64,000 nt of DNA from Arthrobacter_E sp041360795 (lineage in GTDB: Bacteria; Actinomycetota; Actinomycetes; Actinomycetales; Micrococcaceae). Both the position numbers and the translations under genes were made by a program. This document shows, one piece after another, positions 27,608 to 36,216 of this stretch; the stretch's first letter is position 1, and each line of letters opens with the position of its first letter. The notes beneath the pieces are model-generated. The model was given only the letters and a program-made list of their open reading frames with translations. It searched no databases and was not told where the DNA came from. The DNA lies in the NCBI RefSeq assembly GCF_041360795.1, contig NZ_JBFUPW010000001.1, forward strand, positions 744,001 to 808,000, given 5' to 3'.

Positions 27608-28626
27608 CCGAGCAGGCCCCGGCCGAGACCGGCCCGCGTCCCCGCGTGGCCGCCGTCGTGGTCACCTACAACCGCAGAGACCTGCTGGAAGGCACCCTCC
27701 AGGGGCTTCTGACGGCCACGGTGCGGCCCGACGTCCTCATCGTGGTGGACAACGCGTCCGACGACGGAACGCCGGAGTTCCTGAGCGACTGGGCCGCCGG
27801 CGAAGGCGCCGGAACCGCCCGCGGCACCGTGCTGGATCTGGTGCGCCTGGAGACCAACACCGGTGGCGCCGGCGGCTTCGTGGTGGGCATGGAGCGCGCC
27901 GTCCTCGATCATCAGGCGGACTACGTCTGGATCATGGACGACGACACCGAGCCCCAGGCCGATTCACTGGCCGAGGCGCTCTCCGCCCTGGAGACCATCG
28001 CGGCACAGGGCGTTCCGGCGCCGGCGTACCTGGCCAGCCTGGTCCGGTGGACCGATGGCCGTCCGCACCCGATGAACCGGACCAAGGAGCGGCTCCGCCT
28101 CGATGCCGCCGGCAAGACCCGCGCGGAGTCGCTGGGCCTGACGAGCATCCGGACGGCGTCCTTCGTCTCGATCTTCATCTCCGCCGACGCGATCCGCCGG
28201 CACGGCCTGCCGATCGCGGACTACTTCATCTGGAACGACGACTTCGAATTCACGGCCAGGATCACCCGTGCCGAGGAGGCTTTCGCCGTGCCGGCGTCGG
28301 AGGTCCTGCACCACACCAAGACCTTCGGGGACGCTCAGGCGGACCCGGGGGACCGCTTCTACTACGAGGTGCGCAACAAGCTGTGGGCGTACTTCCGCTC
28401 GCCGGCGTTGCACTGGTGGGAGCGCGTGCTGTTCCTGGGCGCCTCAGCGCGCAACTGGATCCGGACCATCGCCCGTTCCAGCCGGCGTGGCCGTTTGCTC
28501 AAGGGCCTGGCCCGCGGAGTCAAGGACGCCCTGCGGGGCCCTCGTCCGAACAGCGAAGTCCTGGACGGGGTGTACCCGCTCCGCGAGATCCCCGGGCCGA
28601 GAGCGTCAGCCGCCGTCGGCGAGTGA
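27604..28626 (+). CDS. GT2-family glycosyltransferase, GlfT1/rhamnosyltransferase-like
   Basis: Transfers a sugar, perhaps galactofuranose or rhamnose, onto a cell-envelope glycan; 340 residues. GT-A fold: VAAVVVTYNRRDLLEGTLQGL at the N-terminus, VVDNASDDGT, NTGGAGGFVVGMERA, the metal motif in YVWIMDDDTEP, and FIWNDDFEFTARI with the catalytic base. The NTGGAGGF wording is typical of the GlfT-like branch. GTG start overlaps the previous stop (GTGA). The long frame beginning at 27058 is only open upstream sequence. Its 3' end overlaps the convergent epimerase gene by 21 bp. Confidence 0.88.
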   Translation: MTEQAPAETGPRPRVAAVVVTYNRRDLLEGTLQGLLTATVRPDVLIVVDNASDDGTPEFLSDWAAGEGAGTARGTVLDLVRLETNTGGAGGFVVGMERAVLDHQADYVWIMDDDTEPQADSLAEALSALETIAAQGVPAPAYLASLVRWTDGRPHPMNRTKERLRLDAAGKTRAESLGLTSIRTASFVSIFISADAIRRHGLPIADYFIWNDDFEFTARITRAEEAFAVPASEVLHHTKTFGDAQADPGDRFYYEVRNKLWAYFRSPALHWWERVLFLGASARNWIRTIARSSRRGRLLKGLARGVKDALRGPRPNSEVLDGVYPLREIPGPRASAAVGE

Positions 28627-29559
28627 GCGGATCCCCTCGTCGAAGGAGACCGGGGGAGTCCAGGAGAAGTCCTGAGCGCTGCCGCTGACCCGGACTTCCA
28701 GGTCCTCGGTGAGCCGGTCGGCCTCTGCACCTTTGCCGAGGAGACGGGCGCCCAGGCGCAGCAGGGCCGGGGGACAGGGCATGAGACGGGCCGGACGTCC
28801 GGCGGCCGCGCCGAGTGCGCGGCAGAGCTCCGCGGTCGAGACCGGCCGGGAGTCGGCCGCCAGGATCAGCTGGTAACGCTCGGCGTCGTGTTCCAGGGCG
28901 TACCGGATCGCCGAAGCGACGTTGGCCACCGCCACCATCGTCCTGCGGTTACGCACCGAGGCCAGGGGGAGGGGGATCCCACGCCGGACGGCCCCCAGGA
29001 GCCGCTGCACATTCCCCTTGTTTCCGGGGCCGTACACCATCGGGATGCGGATACTGGTGCCGCGCAGTGTCGACCCTGCGCTCACGGCGGCCAGGGCCTG
29101 CTCCGCCTCCCACTTCGAGACCCCGTATGGATCGACGGGCCGTGGCGCGTCCGAGGCCGAGAACGGCGTTCCCGTGGTCCGTTCGCCGTTGACCTTGATG
29201 CTGCTGAGGAAGACGAACGAGGTGACTCCCGCGGCCGCGGCGCCTTCGGCCAGGCGGCGGGTCAGGTCCGTGTTGGCGGCGCGGTGCGCGGCGAGCGGAT
29301 TCTCGCTGTCGTCGGCCATACGGTGGACGCGGGCGGCGAGATGCACCACGGCGTCCGCGCCGGCGAACAGTGAGGCGCAGTCGTCGAACCGTTCGAGATC
29401 GCCCGTGGCCCGCGTCGTCGCGCCGTGAAACGCCGCGGCCGTGGCATCCTCCAGCGGCAGGGTCCTGACCAGCGCCACGACCTCGTGGCCGGCGTCGAGC
29501 AGCCCGCGCACCACATGTCGGCCCACGAACCCCGTGGCTCCGGTGACTGCGACTTTCAT
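28606..29559 (-). CDS. NAD-dependent epimerase/dehydratase
   Basis: Extended short-chain dehydrogenase acting on nucleotide sugars, 317 residues. Rossmann motif VTGATGFVGRHV starts at residue 6; LAARVHRM, FLSSIKVNGE (catalytic Ser) and YGVSKWEAE (Tyr-xxx-Lys) follow. The wording is close to WbpV/WbjF-like UDP-sugar 4-epimerase/reductase proteins paired with WecA-type transferases. ATG at 29559 has GAGGGG 6 nt upstream; the frame is open to 29775 but lacks family similarity there. It is the only gene of the block on the minus strand. Confidence 0.88.
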   Translation of the reverse strand: MKVAVTGATGFVGRHVVRGLLDAGHEVVALVRTLPLEDATAAAFHGATTRATGDLERFDDCASLFAGADAVVHLAARVHRMADDSENPLAAHRAANTDLTRRLAEGAAAAGVTSFVFLSSIKVNGERTTGTPFSASDAPRPVDPYGVSKWEAEQALAAVSAGSTLRGTSIRIPMVYGPGNKGNVQRLLGAVRRGIPLPLASVRNRRTMVAVANVASAIRYALEHDAERYQLILAADSRPVSTAELCRALGAAAGRPARLMPCPPALLRLGARLLGKGAEADRLTEDLEVRVSGSAQDFSWTPPVSFDEGIRSLADGG

Positions 29560-29761
29560 GGAGCCCCTCTCGACGGCGTGCTGCCTGCGCAGCCGCGGGG
29601 CTGCCGGAAATCCACAATAGCCGATGCCCGGCGCGCTAAGCTGGACGAGGTGTCCGATGCCGCTCCCTGCGGTCTTCACGTCCTCCGGGCGTGGCCGCAC
29701 AGTGCGGATACTGAGGGCGGGAGGTCTCTTTCGCCCGTTGGTTTTTCGAGCAAGGTGGCCA

Positions 29762-31615
29762 TTGTCGTACTCCAAGACTGCTGAGAGCAGAACCGGTTCC
29801 TGGGAGTGGATCCAGTTCGTCCTCGACGCCCTTTGCTGGTTCCTCGCGATGGGCCTGGCCCTCGTGCTCCGCTACGAACTGCATGTCGAGTGGGCCCAGC
29901 TGCCCGGCCTCCTGGCCGTGACCGGCGTCGCCGCACTCGCCCAGCTCATCTTCGGTTATCTCCTCTCCGTATACCGGGGCCGCTATCAATCCGGCTCCTT
30001 CGGTGAAGTCCAGGCGCTCCTGATCGCCACCCTGCTCGTCGCGACGGCGGTCACCGCGCTCCTGCTGGTGGCGTACCGCCAGCTCGACGTCGGCCGCAGC
30101 GTCGCGCTGATCGCCGCGCCGATCGCCCTGATCGGGATGGCCGGCATCCGCTATCTCCGCAGGCTCTACCGTGAGGCCAAGTCCCGCCCGGGCGACTCCG
30201 CCCGCAACACCCTCATCTACGGCGCGGGGTTCGTGGGCAACTCCCTCGTCACCCGCATGCTGCAGGACCCGGATTCGCCGTATTATCCTGTCGGCCTCAT
30301 CGACGACGACCCCAGCAAGAAGCACCTGCGTCTCTCCGGGGTGCAGGTCCTGGGCCGCGGCGAGGACATCCGCTCGATCGTCCACCGGACCAAGGCAGAA
30401 GTGCTCGTGCTCGCCTTCGGCAGTGTGGAGCGCGACGTCGTCACCCGGGTCTCCGACAGCGTCGCCGGTCTGAACGTCCGGGTGCTCGTGCTGCCGCCCC
30501 TGAACCAGATGCTCAGCGGCGGTGCACCGCAGGGCTTCTCCGACTTCCGCGACATCTCGGTGGAGGACCTGATCGGCCGGCGTCCGGTCGACATCCAAGT
30601 GGAGAAGATCGCCGGATACATCTCCGACCGCCGTGTCATCGTCACGGGCGCGGGCGGCTCGATCGGCAGCGAGCTCTGCCGTCAGATCAGCCAGTTCAGC
30701 CCGGCCGAACTGATCATGCTGGACCACGATGAGACGGCCCTCCAGCAGACCCAGATCTCCCTGACCGGTCACGGCCTCCTGAACGGCCAGGACACGGTCC
30801 TGTGCAGCATCCGGGACCAGGCCGGCCTCGAAGCGGTGTTCCGGGAGAGGAAGCCGGAGGTCGTCTTCCACGCCGCGGCTCTCAAGCACGCCCCGCTCCT
30901 GCAGCAGTACCCCGGCGAAGGCTGGAAGACGAACGTGCTGGGCTCGCTGAACGTTCTGCGGGCCGCCCGTGCGGCAGGGGTGAGCCGGTTCGTGAACATC
31001 TCCACGGACAAGGCGGCGAACCCGAGCACGGCCCTCGGTCATTCCAAGCGGATGGCGGAACGCCTGACGGCCTGGATGGCCCAGGAGACGGGTCTTCCGT
31101 ACGTCTCGGTGCGCTTCGGCAATGTGATGGGCAGCCGCGGCTCCATGCTGCCGCTGTTCACCCAGCAGATCCAGGCCGGGGGACCGGTCACCGTGACGCA
31201 CAAGGACGTCACCCGTTTCTTCATGACCATTCCGGAGGCGTGCCAGCTCGTGATCCAGGCCGGCGCCATCGGCCACGGCGGGGAGGTCCTGCTGCTGGAC
31301 ATGGGGGAGCCCGTGCGGATCCTGGATGTCGCACAGCGGATGATCGCCATGTCCGGAAAGAGCGTCGACATCGTCTTCACCGGTCTGCGGCCGGGCGAGA
31401 AGATGCACGAGGAACTCATCGGTGACGGTGAAGTGGACGCCACCCGGATCCATCCCAAGATCTCCCATGCGCGCATCCAGCCGATCAATCCGGATGACCT
31501 CGACCTCGAGTCCTGGCTGGAAGCCTGCCGGCTCGATGAGGAGAGGCTGAGCGCCTCGGGCATCGCCGACGAGGAGTCCGAAGACCCGGTGGACCTGGGG
31601 CGGGTCGGGTCGTGA
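29762..31615 (+). CDS. Membrane polysaccharide-biosynthesis dehydratase/epimerase (CapD/FlaA1-like)
   Basis: Membrane-anchored nucleotide-sugar 4,6-dehydratase/epimerase, 617 residues. About four membrane segments (20-140), a Rossmann-like CoA-binding-type domain starting NTLIYGAGFVGNSLV, and then the catalytic domain with VTGAGGSIGSELCRQI, NISTDKAANPS, VRFGNVMGSRGSMLP and FTGLRPGEKMHEEL. In CapD/PglF-type proteins a Met or Asp/Lys set replaces the classic Tyr. It likely makes a deoxy or amino UDP-sugar for the surface glycan. TTG start with AAGGTGG 3 nt upstream; an upstream start in the open frame cannot be excluded. The stop overlaps the wecA-like GTG. Confidence 0.88.
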   Translation: MSYSKTAESRTGSWEWIQFVLDALCWFLAMGLALVLRYELHVEWAQLPGLLAVTGVAALAQLIFGYLLSVYRGRYQSGSFGEVQALLIATLLVATAVTALLLVAYRQLDVGRSVALIAAPIALIGMAGIRYLRRLYREAKSRPGDSARNTLIYGAGFVGNSLVTRMLQDPDSPYYPVGLIDDDPSKKHLRLSGVQVLGRGEDIRSIVHRTKAEVLVLAFGSVERDVVTRVSDSVAGLNVRVLVLPPLNQMLSGGAPQGFSDFRDISVEDLIGRRPVDIQVEKIAGYISDRRVIVTGAGGSIGSELCRQISQFSPAELIMLDHDETALQQTQISLTGHGLLNGQDTVLCSIRDQAGLEAVFRERKPEVVFHAAALKHAPLLQQYPGEGWKTNVLGSLNVLRAARAAGVSRFVNISTDKAANPSTALGHSKRMAERLTAWMAQETGLPYVSVRFGNVMGSRGSMLPLFTQQIQAGGPVTVTHKDVTRFFMTIPEACQLVIQAGAIGHGGEVLLLDMGEPVRILDVAQRMIAMSGKSVDIVFTGLRPGEKMHEELIGDGEVDATRIHPKISHARIQPINPDDLDLESWLEACRLDEERLSASGIADEESEDPVDLGRVGS

Positions 31616-32619
31616 CCCCCGTCATCCTCACCGCGTCCGTCACGTTCGCGGTGGCGCTCGTGGCACCCTGGGTGGTGAAGCCGTTCCTCGTGAAGCTGGG
31701 CGTCATCGACGTGCCGACGTCGCGTTCCTCCCACACCGAGGTGACGCTGCGCGGCATGGGACTGGCCACCAGCCTCGGGGTGTTCGCCGGGGCGCTCACT
31801 GCGCTGTTCAGCCAGGCGGTCCCCACCAACCGTTTCCTCGCCCTCGCCGTGGCCGCGTGCGCACTCTGCTCCGCCCTCCTGGGCTGGATCGAGGACATCC
31901 GCGGCCTCTCCATCCGCGTTCGCGCCTCCGCCCAGCTCCTGCTCGGCCTGGTGGTCACCGTCGCGATGACCGCAAATCTCCATGTCTCGTGGTGGTGGCT
32001 TCCCCTGGGCGTCCTCGCGGTGAGCGGCTACATCAACGCGGCGAACTTCATGGACGGCGTGAACGGCATCTCCGGCATTCACGGGCTCGTGGTCGGTGCG
32101 CTGTACTCCGCCGCCGGTGTGCTCTCGGGACAGCCGTGGCTCACCGTGGCCGGGGTGATCCTGGCCGCCGCTTTCGCCGCGTTCCTGCCCTGGAACCTCG
32201 GCCGGGGCAAGGTCTTCCTCGGGGACGTCGGAAGCTACCTTCTGGGCGGGGGCATCGCGGCCATGGCGGTCGCGGGCTTCCTCTCAGGGATCGCCATCGA
32301 ATACCTGCTGTCGCCGCTCATGATCTACCTCGCCGACACCGGATACACCCTGGTCCGCCGGTACCGGCAGGGCAAGCGCTGGTATGAGTCCCACCGGGAG
32401 CACGTCTACCAGCGGCTCACCGACGTCGGATTCAGCCATGTGGGCGTCGCCGTGCTCGTCGGGGCGTTCAGCGCCGTGACCGGGATCTGCGGAATCGTGG
32501 CGGCCGGCGCCCCGTGGTGGGGCGCTCTCGCCGCTCAGGTGCTGACCGTCGCCGTGCTCGTCACGTACCTCGCCCTGCCGACCGTCCTCGAGAAGCGCCG
32601 CGCGCGCCGGGTGGTGTGA
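31612..32619 (+). CDS. WecA/TagO-type UDP-sugar:undecaprenyl-phosphate sugar-1-phosphate transferase
   Basis: Integral membrane enzyme (about ten segments, 335 residues) that loads the first sugar phosphate onto the polyprenyl carrier. MraY/WecA-family motifs: RSSHTEVTLRGMG, GWIEDIRGLSIRVR (metal-binding Asp pair region), NAANFMDGVNGISG, FLGDVGSYLLGG and REHVYQRLTDVGFSH. Homologous to Rv1302 (wecA/rfe), which lies at the same place between sua5 and the atp operon. The GTG overlaps the previous stop, linking it to the dehydratase. The exact sugar (GlcNAc or a modified amino sugar) is not determinable. Confidence 0.9.
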   Translation: MTPVILTASVTFAVALVAPWVVKPFLVKLGVIDVPTSRSSHTEVTLRGMGLATSLGVFAGALTALFSQAVPTNRFLALAVAACALCSALLGWIEDIRGLSIRVRASAQLLLGLVVTVAMTANLHVSWWWLPLGVLAVSGYINAANFMDGVNGISGIHGLVVGALYSAAGVLSGQPWLTVAGVILAAAFAAFLPWNLGRGKVFLGDVGSYLLGGGIAAMAVAGFLSGIAIEYLLSPLMIYLADTGYTLVRRYRQGKRWYESHREHVYQRLTDVGFSHVGVAVLVGAFSAVTGICGIVAAGAPWWGALAAQVLTVAVLVTYLALPTVLEKRRARRVV

Positions 32620-32656
32620 CGGCCGTCCGGACGGACACCGGCACTTCTATCTCGTG

Positions 32657-32662
32657 TAGAAT
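32657..32662 (+). promoter_or_regulatory. Candidate -10 of the ATP synthase operon
   Basis: TAGAAT lies in the 101-bp gap before the first atp-cluster gene, in an A/T-enriched patch. A weak GGACAC-like -35 lies near the expected distance. It would give a leader of about 50 nt. Confidence 0.35.
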
Positions 32663-32720
32663 TCAACTCCGGAAGTTCACTTCATCTTCCGATCCCTCAC
32701 CCGCTCGCTGATAGGCCTCC

Positions 32721-33239
32721 ATGTCTGCATCCTCGCCTCGCCCCTCCAGGGCTTCCCGGCGTCGGCTGTCGACGACGGCGGCAGGGGAGACCGGGTCCCT
32801 GTGGCTCCGGCTCCTGGCACTCAGCTCAGCGACGGCGGCCGTCGGGCTTCTCATCACCGCGGTCATCGCGGCGGTGCTGAACGGCGGACTGGGCGCGCTC
32901 TCGGTGCTCTGCGGCGGTGCGCTGGTCATGGTCTTCTTCGCGATCTCCCTGCTCGCCGGACATTTCGTCGGCAGGAACAACCCGTCCGGGGCCATCGGCC
33001 TCATGGTGGCGCTGTACTTCGTGAAGGTCGTCGTGTTCGGCGTGGTGTTCCTGGTGCTCGGCGCCCCGGGCTGGCTCCATGGCCGGTGGTTTGTTACAGC
33101 GGCGGTCGTGACCGTCGTCCTGTGGCAGATCGCGGAACTCTACGGTTTCTCCCGGGCCAGGCTTCTGATCTTCAACGAGCCCGCACAGGCCCCTGAACAG
33201 GGCAAGGACTCCTCCGGCAGCGCAGAAGGAGGCCGCTGA
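32721..33239 (+). CDS. AtpI-like membrane protein of the ATP synthase cluster
   Basis: Small membrane protein, 172 residues, with four hydrophobic segments between about 28 and 145, a Ser/Arg-rich N-terminus and a hydrophilic C-tail. No catalytic motif. Its place at the head of the atp operon matches Rv1303 and other actinobacterial proteins annotated as ATP synthase subunit I, thought to help assemble the c-ring. The next gene starts 1 bp after its stop. Identification rests mainly on position and topology. Confidence 0.7.
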   Translation: MSASSPRPSRASRRRLSTTAAGETGSLWLRLLALSSATAAVGLLITAVIAAVLNGGLGALSVLCGGALVMVFFAISLLAGHFVGRNNPSGAIGLMVALYFVKVVVFGVVFLVLGAPGWLHGRWFVTAAVVTVVLWQIAELYGFSRARLLIFNEPAQAPEQGKDSSGSAEGGR

Positions 33240-33240
33240 C

Positions 33241-33528
33241 ATGGCGAAAGAAAACAAGCGCCCGTCGGAAGCCGATCCTGCGCACGAAGGCGACGGCGGT
33301 TACAACGCCGGAATGGCGGTCTTCAGCTATATCGTCGGCGGAATCCTGGTCTGGAGTTTGATAGGGTGGGGACTGGATTCATTGTGGGGGACCCGCTGGA
33401 TTGTGCTCGCCGGAGCATTGCTCGGCGCGGCCGGCGGTTTCTATCTGGCCCAGATGCATGGATTCTTCAAACACCGCGCTGACAGTTCCGGCGCGGACTC
33501 GAAGAAGCCTCACACACCTTCCGAATAA
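33241..33528 (+). CDS. AtpZ/AtpI-like small membrane protein
   Basis: 95 residues with two membrane segments (about 25-45 and 52-70). The pattern GGILVWSLIGWGLDSLWGT and LLGAAGGFYLAQMHG is typical of AtpZ/AtpI-like proteins that accompany F1Fo operons and may aid assembly or Mg2+ supply. An acidic N-terminus and Ser-rich tail flank the membrane part. Lies between the longer AtpI-like gene and atpB in the operon. Confidence 0.8.
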   Translation: MAKENKRPSEADPAHEGDGGYNAGMAVFSYIVGGILVWSLIGWGLDSLWGTRWIVLAGALLGAAGGFYLAQMHGFFKHRADSSGADSKKPHTPSE

Positions 33529-33607
33529 TTTCACATGGGGGAGCCGCTCACCGAGCGTGGAGCCCCGCTAATTTGCCCAACGATGGACACTGCAGAGAGG
33601 AAACGCG

Positions 33608-34408
33608 TTGTTCGCGCTTACGCTCCCCGCTCAGGATTCGGGTTCTTTCAACCCGCCTGGTATTGACGAAATGCACCTCCCGGCGATTTTGCCCTGGGGT
33701 GCAGCGGACGGCTTCTCCAAGCAGATGCTCCTGGTGATCCTCTCCGTGGTCATCATTGCGGCGTTCTTCGTGGCCGCCGCCCGCAAGGGCCAGCTGGTGC
33801 CCGGAAAGTTCCAGTTCGCCGGTGAGTCCGCCTACGGCTTCGTCCGCAACGGCATCGCCAAGGACATCATCGGTGGCAAGGACTTCATCAAGTACGTCCC
33901 GCTGCTGTTCAGCCTGTTCTTCTTCATCCTGGTGAACAACATCTACGGCGCGATCCCCGTGATCCAGCTGCCGTCCTTCTCTCACGTGGGCGGCGCCTAC
34001 GTGCTGGCGGGTCTGGTGTACGTGACCTGGATCGTCATCGGCGTCAAGAAGAACGGCATCCGCTACTTCAAGCTGGCGACCGTCCCCTCGGGCGTTCCGT
34101 TCTACATCCTGCCGCTCGTGGTCCCGATCGAGATCATCTCGAACTTCGTGGTCCGCCCGATCACGCACAGCCTCCGTCTGTTCGCGACCATGCTGGCAGG
34201 CCACCTGATCGTGATGATCGCGGGCTCCGGCATCGAGTTCCTCATCGCCCAGGAGAACGTCCTGCTGAAGGGCACTTCGCTGCTGGTGCTGGCCGGCGCT
34301 GTGGCCATGTACATGCTGGAAGCGCTGATCATGGTGCTGCAGGCGTACGTGTTCACGCTGCTGACCGCCATCTACATCGAAGGCGCTCTCCACGCGGACA
34401 GCCACTAA
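33608..34408 (+). CDS. atpB: ATP synthase F0 subunit a
   Basis: Stator part of the proton channel; 266 residues, about six membrane segments. The essential channel arginine is in HSLRLFATMLAGH, and the C-terminal helix LEALIMVLQAYVFTLLTAIYIEGALH is conserved. FQFAGESAYGFVRNGI and VNNIYGAIPVIQ are typical of actinobacterial subunit a. The start is TTG, with AGAGGAAA about 3 nt upstream; there is no ATG nearer than residue 22. Confidence 0.96.
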   Translation: MFALTLPAQDSGSFNPPGIDEMHLPAILPWGAADGFSKQMLLVILSVVIIAAFFVAAARKGQLVPGKFQFAGESAYGFVRNGIAKDIIGGKDFIKYVPLLFSLFFFILVNNIYGAIPVIQLPSFSHVGGAYVLAGLVYVTWIVIGVKKNGIRYFKLATVPSGVPFYILPLVVPIEIISNFVVRPITHSLRLFATMLAGHLIVMIAGSGIEFLIAQENVLLKGTSLLVLAGAVAMYMLEALIMVLQAYVFTLLTAIYIEGALHADSH

Positions 34409-34483
34409 GTCTTCACCCACACTTCCCCTCTCGGGGAAAAACAACCCCGTAACAGCCGCTCCGCGGCGACTGAAAGGAAAACC

Positions 34484-34702
34484 ATGAACGGCGAAATCAA
34501 CGGCTCCCTCAACCTCGTTGGCTACGGCCTCTCCGCCATCGGCGGTGGCATCGGTGTGGGTCTCGTGTTCGCGGCCTACATCAACGGTGTGGCTCGTCAG
34601 CCCGAGGCGCAGCGTGTCCTGCAGCCGATCGCATTCCTCGGTCTGGCCCTGACCGAAGCTCTCGCCATCCTCGGCCTGGTTTTCGCGTTCGTTCTGAAGT
34701 AA
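34484..34702 (+). CDS. atpE: ATP synthase F0 subunit c
   Basis: Proteolipid that forms the rotating c-ring; 72 residues in two helices joined by the polar loop NGVARQPEAQ. The proton-carrying glutamate is E58 in GLALTEALAILG. The N-terminal helix has the glycine-rich GGGIGVG packing motif. GAAAGGAAAACC gives a strong ribosome site before the ATG, as expected for a subunit needed in many copies. Confidence 0.98.
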   Translation: MNGEINGSLNLVGYGLSAIGGGIGVGLVFAAYINGVARQPEAQRVLQPIAFLGLALTEALAILGLVFAFVLK

Positions 34703-34752
34703 ACCTTCAGCCCCTACGCCAAATCAGTTACGAGTAGATAGGACGGGTGAAT

Positions 34753-35307
34753 ATGGATCAGCTGATCCTTGCTGCAGACCAAGCCCATGAGTCTCCGAAC
34801 CCGCTTGTTCCCAATGTCTGGGAAATGGGCGTGGTCCTGGTCGGCTTCCTGGTTCTGCTCTTCATCGTGGTCAAGTTCGTTGTCCCGATGTTCGAGAAGA
34901 CCTACGCCGAGCGCGCAGAGGCCATCGAGGGCGGCATCGCCAAGGCTGAGAAGGCCCAGGCTGAGGCCACGGCCGCTCTCGAAGAGTACAAGCAGCAGCT
35001 GACGGACGCCCGCACTGAGGCCAATCGCATCCGCGAAGAAGCCCGTGCTGAAGGCGCCCAGATTCTCGCTGAGCTCAAGGAGAAGGCCGCCGCCGAGGCT
35101 GCCCGCATCACCGAGCAGGCCCACGTACAGATCGAGGCAGAGCGTCAGGCCGCCGTCGTCTCCCTGCGCAGCGAAGTCGGCAGCCTTGCCACGACGCTCG
35201 CCGGGCGAATCGTCGGTGAGTCGCTGGACGACGACGCCCGCGCTTCCCGCGTGGTCGATCGCTTCCTTGCCGATCTGGAGAACCAGAGCGCAGGTGCAGC
35301 ACAGTAA
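34753..35307 (+). CDS. atpF: ATP synthase F0 subunit b
   Basis: Peripheral stalk subunit, 184 residues: one membrane helix (about 25-48) followed by a long Ala/Glu-rich coiled coil that reaches up to F1. WEMGVVLVGFLVLLFIVVKFVVPMFEKTYAERAE is split here as the helix and start of the stalk. I prefer the ATG at 34753 because AGGACGG lies 6 nt upstream; the GTG at 34747 is too close to that site. The stop overlaps the atpH ATG. Confidence 0.96.
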   Translation: MDQLILAADQAHESPNPLVPNVWEMGVVLVGFLVLLFIVVKFVVPMFEKTYAERAEAIEGGIAKAEKAQAEATAALEEYKQQLTDARTEANRIREEARAEGAQILAELKEKAAAEAARITEQAHVQIEAERQAAVVSLRSEVGSLATTLAGRIVGESLDDDARASRVVDRFLADLENQSAGAAQ

Positions 35308-36134
35308 TGGCAGGTGTATCGAGCGAATCGCTGAAGGCGGCGCTGGCCGAGGTGGAGCCCAAGCTCCCCACGGCTCCGCTGTCCCTGGCAAACGAGCTTT
35401 TCGGAACCCTCGAGGCTCTTGACGGCTCGGCCGGTCTGCGCCGGGCTCTGACGGATCCTTCGCGCACCGCGGAGGAGAAGGCAGGTCTGATCCGCGGACT
35501 GCTGGCCGGCAAGGTCTCAGCCGATGCAGAGCAGATCGTCAGTTCGCTGGCGGCCTCCCGCTGGGCTGACTCCCGCGACATCGGCGATGCGCTCGAAACA
35601 ATCGCCGCAACCGTGGCGATCGCCGTCGCTGAGTCCAAGGGCGCCGCAGCAGGTCTCGGCGCTTCCGGGCTGGAAGCACTGGAGAACGATCTCTTCGCAT
35701 TCAACACGGTGGTCGATGGCAGCCATGAGCTGCAGCGTGCCCTCGTGGAGCCGGCTGCCGCACCGCAGCAGAAGGCGGACCTGGCACGCAAGCTCGTGCC
35801 CGGAGCCGGCGAAGAGGCACAGCTCCTCATCCGTCAGGCCGTCGTCGCCCCGCGTGGCGTCAAGCCGGCCAAGCTGGTGGAGCGCTTTGCAGAGTTGGCC
35901 GCCAAGCGCCAGGAGCGCTGGATCGCCACGGTGGAAGTGACCCGCCCCCTCACCGATGAGCAGCAGGCCCGCCTCCAGGCCGGTCTGAACGCGCTCTACG
36001 GCCGGGAGCTCAAGGTCAACACCGTCGTGGATCCGGAGCTCATCGGCGGTATCCGCGTCAAGGTCGGTGACGAAGTGGTTGACGCTTCCGTGCTGACCAA
36101 ACTCGGCGAACTGCGCCGCAAGCTGGCCGGCTGA
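35307..36134 (+). CDS. atpH: ATP synthase F1 subunit delta
   Basis: Links the peripheral stalk to the top of F1; 275 residues, the long actinobacterial form (E. coli has 177). The C-terminal OSCP motif appears as VEVTRPLTDEQQARLQAGLNALYG followed by VVDPELIGGIRVKVGDEVVDAS. ATG overlaps the atpF stop (TAATG). Unlike mycobacteria, atpF and atpH are separate and not fused to a second b-like region. Confidence 0.95.
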   Translation: MAGVSSESLKAALAEVEPKLPTAPLSLANELFGTLEALDGSAGLRRALTDPSRTAEEKAGLIRGLLAGKVSADAEQIVSSLAASRWADSRDIGDALETIAATVAIAVAESKGAAAGLGASGLEALENDLFAFNTVVDGSHELQRALVEPAAAPQQKADLARKLVPGAGEEAQLLIRQAVVAPRGVKPAKLVERFAELAAKRQERWIATVEVTRPLTDEQQARLQAGLNALYGRELKVNTVVDPELIGGIRVKVGDEVVDASVLTKLGELRRKLAG

Positions 36135-36216
36135 GCCAGGCAAGCACAACTTACCGACAGAACACCAGGTCATCGTGAGCAGCGATGATCACGAAACAGG
36201 AGAGCAGGGACTGCAG

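Noticed and set aside
28606..28626. Overlap of convergent glycosyltransferase and epimerase ends as a sign of frameshift
   Set aside because: Both proteins have complete family C-termini; a 21-bp tail overlap is ordinary.
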